Positions 61,176 through 64,000 of a stretch of 64,000 bases of DNA are shown in pieces. The DNA is taken from positions 62,001 to 126,000 of the forward strand of contig NZ_JBOITL010000019.1 in the NCBI RefSeq assembly GCF_050717515.1, given 5' to 3'. The DNA comes from Clostridium_AD sp050717515. Its GTDB lineage: Bacteria; Bacillota; Clostridia; Clostridiales; Clostridiaceae. The notes beneath the pieces are model-generated. The model was not told the origin of the DNA, searched no databases, and worked only from the letters and a program-made list of their open reading frames with translations. Position 1 is the stretch's first letter; the number at the start of each line of letters is the position of its first letter. Position numbers and translations under genes: made by a program.

Positions 61176-61204
61176 TTGATTTTTTACTAATATACTTATA
61201 TACT
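61176..61204 (+). promoter_or_regulatory. Possible promoter of the pseudouridine synthase gene
   Basis: TTGATT (61176-61181), 17-nt spacer and TATACT (61199-61204). Confidence 0.5.
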
Positions 61205-61258
61205 TCTTTATGAAGACTTATTTATATAGCAATTAAAATAATATTAGGAAGTGGTATA

Positions 61259-61969
61259 GTGGAAGAACGTTTGCAAAAATTCATGGCTAGATGTGGGGTT
61301 GCTTCAAGAAGGAAATGCGAGGAAATAATTACAGGTGGTAGAGTAAAGGTAAATGATTTTGTAGTTACAGAACTTGGACAAAAAGTTGACCCAGAGCAAG
61401 ATACTGTATATGTGGATAATAAAATTATCAATATAGAAGAAAATAAGGTTTACATCGCATTAAATAAACCTGAAGGAATAGTATCTACTGTAAAAGATGA
61501 AAAAGATAGAAAAACAATTTTAGATTTAGTGAAGACAAAAGAAAGGATATACCCTATAGGGCGTTTAGATTATGATACATCTGGTTTAATTATATTAACT
61601 AATGATGGGGATATCTATAATAGGGTGATTCATCCAAGACAAGCAATTAATAAAGTTTATATAGCTTTATTAGAAGGCTGTGCAACAGAGGAAGAAATAG
61701 ATAAGTTCTGTAATGGTATAGATATTGACGGATATATTACAGCAGGAGCAAATTTTGAAATGAATAAGAGAATTGGCTTTAACAGCAAGGTTACAATTAC
61801 TATTCATGAAGGAAAGAATCGCCAAATTAGAAAAATGTGTGATGCCATAGATCATCCAGTTATTGCATTAAAAAGAGTTTCAGTTGGTGAGATTAAACTG
61901 GGGAATATGGAAAAAGGTGAATGGAGAAACTTAACTGAAGAAGAAATAAGATATTTGAAGAATTTATAA
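61259..61969 (+). CDS. RsuA/RluB family rRNA pseudouridine synthase
   Basis: An N-terminal S4 domain (EERLQKFMARCGVASRRKCEEIITGGRVKVN) is followed by the pseudouridine synthase core with catalytic aspartate in YPIGRLDYDTSGLIILTNDGD and a C-terminal GKNRQIRKMCDAI motif. The 236 residues match RluB/YpuL-type enzymes that modify 23S rRNA; RsuA acts on 16S, and the sequence alone does not fully exclude it. The start is GTG at 61259 behind TAGGAAGTGG. Confidence 0.9.
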   Translation: MEERLQKFMARCGVASRRKCEEIITGGRVKVNDFVVTELGQKVDPEQDTVYVDNKIINIEENKVYIALNKPEGIVSTVKDEKDRKTILDLVKTKERIYPIGRLDYDTSGLIILTNDGDIYNRVIHPRQAINKVYIALLEGCATEEEIDKFCNGIDIDGYITAGANFEMNKRIGFNSKVTITIHEGKNRQIRKMCDAIDHPVIALKRVSVGEIKLGNMEKGEWRNLTEEEIRYLKNL

Positions 61970-62016
61970 TTTTTAAATGTCATTAGTGTTTTGAAGAAAT
62001 ACAGGTAATATGAAGG

Positions 62017-62054
62017 ATATTTTAGCTGTTTAAAATAAAAAACAGCTGAAATAT
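62017..62054 (+). terminator. Hairpin after the pseudouridine synthase gene
   Basis: ATATTTTAGCTGTTT (62017-62031) pairs with 62040-62054 (one G-U). There is little U-tract after it, so it is a weaker terminator. Confidence 0.55.
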
Positions 62055-62073
62055 TATAAAAATGAATAATTTA

Positions 62074-62102
62074 TTGAAACTATGTTCAATAAATGGTAAA
62101 AT
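62074..62102 (+). promoter_or_regulatory. Promoter of the RpiR-family gene
   Basis: TTGAAA (62074-62079), 17-nt spacer and TAAAAT (62097-62102). Confidence 0.6.
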
Positions 62103-62149
62103 GAAATAAAAATTTCATTTATTTATATAATGAAATTTTTATTTCATTT
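62099..62149. promoter_or_regulatory. Double palindrome operator at the RpiR-family gene
   Basis: Two palindromes TGAAAT-W4-ATTTCA lie at 62102-62117 (W4 = AAAA) and 62131-62146 (W4 = TTTT). The two units, with flanks, are reverse complements of each other, giving 21-bp arms 9 nt apart. The set begins in the -10 element and covers the start site. Autorepression by the encoded regulator is the simplest reading. Confidence 0.6.
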
Positions 62150-62184
62150 AATTGAAGTTAACATAGAAAGGGTTGGGGGTTATT

Positions 62185-63063
62185 ATGGAAAACAGTAAAC
62201 AGGATTTAATGAGGTCTATTCAAGTAAAATTTCCGCGTTTAAGCAAAGGACAAAAATTAATAGCGGAATACATTTTAAAGCATTATGATAAGGCTGCTTT
62301 TATGACGGCTGCGAAATTAGGATCTAGTGTAGGGGTAAGTGAATCTACAGTTGTAAGATTTGCTAATGAGTTAGGTTTTAGTGGGTATCCAAAACTACAA
62401 AAATCTCTTCAAGAATTAATTAAAAATAAATTAACTACTGTGCAAAGAATTGAATTATCTAATGATTTTATTACGCAAGAAAATGCATTGAAAGGTGTAT
62501 TAAAAGCTGATATGGAGAATATCCGTGCCACTCTTGAAAAGATTAATCATAAAACTTTTGAGGATGTAGTAAATTCACTATTTAAAGCTAAAAAAATATA
62601 TATAATTGGACTTAGAAGTTCCTCAGCACTGGCAGAGTTTTTAGGCTTTTATTTAAATCTAATTTTAGATAATGTTAAGGTTGTTGCCTATGGTGTTAGC
62701 GATATATTTGAACAAATAATTAATGTTTCTGAAGAAGATGTACTAATTGGAATAGGATTTCCAAGATATGCTACAAGAACAATTGAAGCTTTAGCTTTTG
62801 CTAAAAGTAGAAATGCTGATGTTGTAGCAATTACAGATAGTTTATTATCTCCACTTGCGGCTAAAGCTGACTACACATTAATTGCCCAAAGTAATATGGC
62901 TTCCTTTGTTGATTCTTTAGTAGCACCTCTTAGTGTAATAAATGCATTAATTATTGCTGTTGGACTTCGAGAAAAAGAAAAAATTTCTAGAACATTTTCT
63001 ACTTTGGAAAGTATATGGGAAGAATATCAAGTTTATTCATATAAAGACAAAAATGAAAGATAA
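62185..63063 (+). CDS. MurR/RpiR family transcriptional regulator
   Basis: This 292-residue protein has an N-terminal helix-turn-helix (RLSKGQKLIAEYILKHYDKAAFMTAAKLGSSVGVSESTVVRFANELGFSGYPKLQKSLQE) and a C-terminal SIS sugar-phosphate-binding domain (KKIYIIGLRSSSALAEFLGFYLNLI, DVLIGIGFPRYATRTIEALAFAK). The family senses phosphosugars. No sugar gene lies next to it; gdhA follows 191 nt later. GTTGGGGGT precedes the ATG at 62185, preferred over 62173. It probably binds the palindromes at its own promoter. Confidence 0.9.
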   Translation: MENSKQDLMRSIQVKFPRLSKGQKLIAEYILKHYDKAAFMTAAKLGSSVGVSESTVVRFANELGFSGYPKLQKSLQELIKNKLTTVQRIELSNDFITQENALKGVLKADMENIRATLEKINHKTFEDVVNSLFKAKKIYIIGLRSSSALAEFLGFYLNLILDNVKVVAYGVSDIFEQIINVSEEDVLIGIGFPRYATRTIEALAFAKSRNADVVAITDSLLSPLAAKADYTLIAQSNMASFVDSLVAPLSVINALIIAVGLREKEKISRTFSTLESIWEEYQVYSYKDKNER

Positions 63064-63254
63064 TTTATCTAGAATATTCCTTTAGAATAAGTATATGTAA
63101 ATGTTTACTCAATTTTTAAAAATAATATATATTTTTTTAGAAATAAAGAAGGAATAATGAAAACGATATAGAATATACTAATTATAAAGCAATTTAGTAT
63201 GCATATAAAATGCTAAATTGAATTTAAACATTCATTTTTAGGAGGGATTAAGTT

Positions 63255-64000
63255 ATGGAGACAAAAGCTTATATTCAACAGGTAATAGACAATGTTAAAA
63301 AGAGAAATTCTAATGAACCTGAATTTATACAAACAGTAGAAGAGGTATTAGGATCTTTAGGGCCAGTTTTAGAAAAACACCCAGAGTACATTGTAGCAAA
63401 CCTTTTAGAAAGATTCTGTGAACCAGAAAGACAAATTATGTTTAGAGTGCCATGGATTGATGATGCAGGTGTTAATCAGGTTAATCGTGGTTTTAGAGTA
63501 CAATTTAATGGATGCATAGGACCTTTTAAAGGTGGTTTAAGATTTCATCCATCAGTTTATATAGGGATAATTAAATTCCTAGGTTTTGAACAAATATTAA
63601 AGAATTCATTAACTGGACTTCCAATAGGTGGAGGTAAAGGCGGTTCTGATTTTGATCCAAAAGGAAAATCAGATAATGAGATAATGAGATTCTGCCAAAG
63701 CTTTATGACTGAGCTTTATAGACACATAGGACCAGATGTGGACGTTCCAGCTGGAGATATTGGTGTTGGCGGACGTGAAATTGGTTACTTATTTGGACAA
63801 TACAGAAGAATTAAAGGGAATTTCGAAAATGGAGTTCTTACAGGAAAAGGTTTATCATATGGTGGAAGTTTAGGAAGACCAAGCGCTACAGGCTTCGGTA
63901 TAGCTTATTTCTGTGAAGAAATGCTTAAACATGAAGGAACAGATTTCAAAGGCAAAACAGTAGCTACTTCAGGTTTTGGAAATGTTGCTTGGGGTCTTTG
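63255..64000 (+). CDS. gdhA: Glutamate dehydrogenase, N-terminal part
   Basis: The frame starts at ATG 63255 after AGGAGGG and runs off the window after 248 codons, more than half of the usual 450. It begins METKAYIQQVIDNVKKRN and contains GPFKGGLRFHPSV, the catalytic lysine region LPIGGGKGGSDFDPKGKSD, DVDVPAGDIGVGGREIGYLFGQYRR and the start of the Rossmann domain KTVATSGFGNVAWG. This is the NADP-type, hexameric family that aminates 2-oxoglutarate. The last visible residues are normal, with no sign of damage. Confidence 0.96.
   Translation, partial: METKAYIQQVIDNVKKRNSNEPEFIQTVEEVLGSLGPVLEKHPEYIVANLLERFCEPERQIMFRVPWIDDAGVNQVNRGFRVQFNGCIGPFKGGLRFHPSVYIGIIKFLGFEQILKNSLTGLPIGGGKGGSDFDPKGKSDNEIMRFCQSFMTELYRHIGPDVDVPAGDIGVGGREIGYLFGQYRRIKGNFENGVLTGKGLSYGGSLGRPSATGFGIAYFCEEMLKHEGTDFKGKTVATSGFGNVAWGL

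Noticed and set aside
61156..61179. A seven-codon ORF (MKKDFDN) with GGTGG upstream, before the pseudouridine synthase gene
   Set aside because: It lies largely upstream of the likely promoter at 61176-61204, so it would not be on the same transcript, and no pairing with the downstream start was found.

Overview
The window is about 64 kb of AT-rich, gene-dense DNA from a spore-forming Firmicute, most likely Clostridium sensu stricto. The evidence is the codon use, strong AGGAGG-type ribosome binding sites, frequent TTG and GTG starts, PolC-type DNA polymerase III, CodY, SpoVS, RNase Y, the YlmC/YmxH family and TepA, a gram-positive LexA box at recA, and a gene order shared with Bacillus and Clostridium chromosomes. 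Almost everything reads on the + strand; only yraN and an alcohol dehydrogenase are reversed. I see no rRNA, tRNA, CRISPR array, insertion sequence or prophage.

Positions 1-46,000 form a long housekeeping backbone. It starts with the probable end of trmD, then rplS, rbgA, rnhB, an inverted yraN, and comM-dprA-topA-codY (DNA processing and nutrient sensing). Next come rpsB-tsf-pyrH-frr (translation and UMP kinase) and uppS-cdsA-dxr-rseP-ispG-polC (isoprenoid and lipid synthesis, membrane proteolysis, replication). The nusA/infB operon follows (rimP-nusA-rnpM-ylxQ-infB-rbfA-nrnA-truB-ribF), then rpsO, pnp, an M16 peptidase, ylmC, dapG, tepA, ftsK/spoIIIE, rimO, pgsA, recA, rny, spoVS, an aspartate-type aminotransferase and an HPr protein. 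Most transcription units end in clear intrinsic terminators, and many begin at recognisable vegetative promoters with 17-nt spacers.

From about 46,100 the content becomes accessory: a lone tyrosine recombinase, a membrane-anchored WG-repeat protein, a UV-damage endonuclease, a MATE exporter, an orphan HutD, and a two-component system followed by a three-gene ABC exporter in the same order as the Bacillus linearmycin-resistance locus. Then come a two-TM orphan protein, a short SSB, MsrA, an iron-type alcohol dehydrogenase, a pseudouridine synthase, an RpiR-family regulator and the start of glutamate dehydrogenase, which is cut by the window edge.

The most interesting non-coding signals are these: (1) a 12-codon leader ORF with its own ribosome binding site in front of the MATE gene, whose last codons can pair with the MATE Shine-Dalgarno sequence, as in translational attenuators of antibiotic-resistance genes; (2) a perfect 16-bp terminator between the response regulator and the ABC exporter, with a downstream third arm able to form an alternative stem; (3) paired palindromes over the rpiR start site; (4) a consensus sigma-H promoter for spoVS that overlaps the rny terminator; and (5) a stem-loop at the extreme 5' end of the aminotransferase mRNA. 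No wholly new multi-gene system is obvious.
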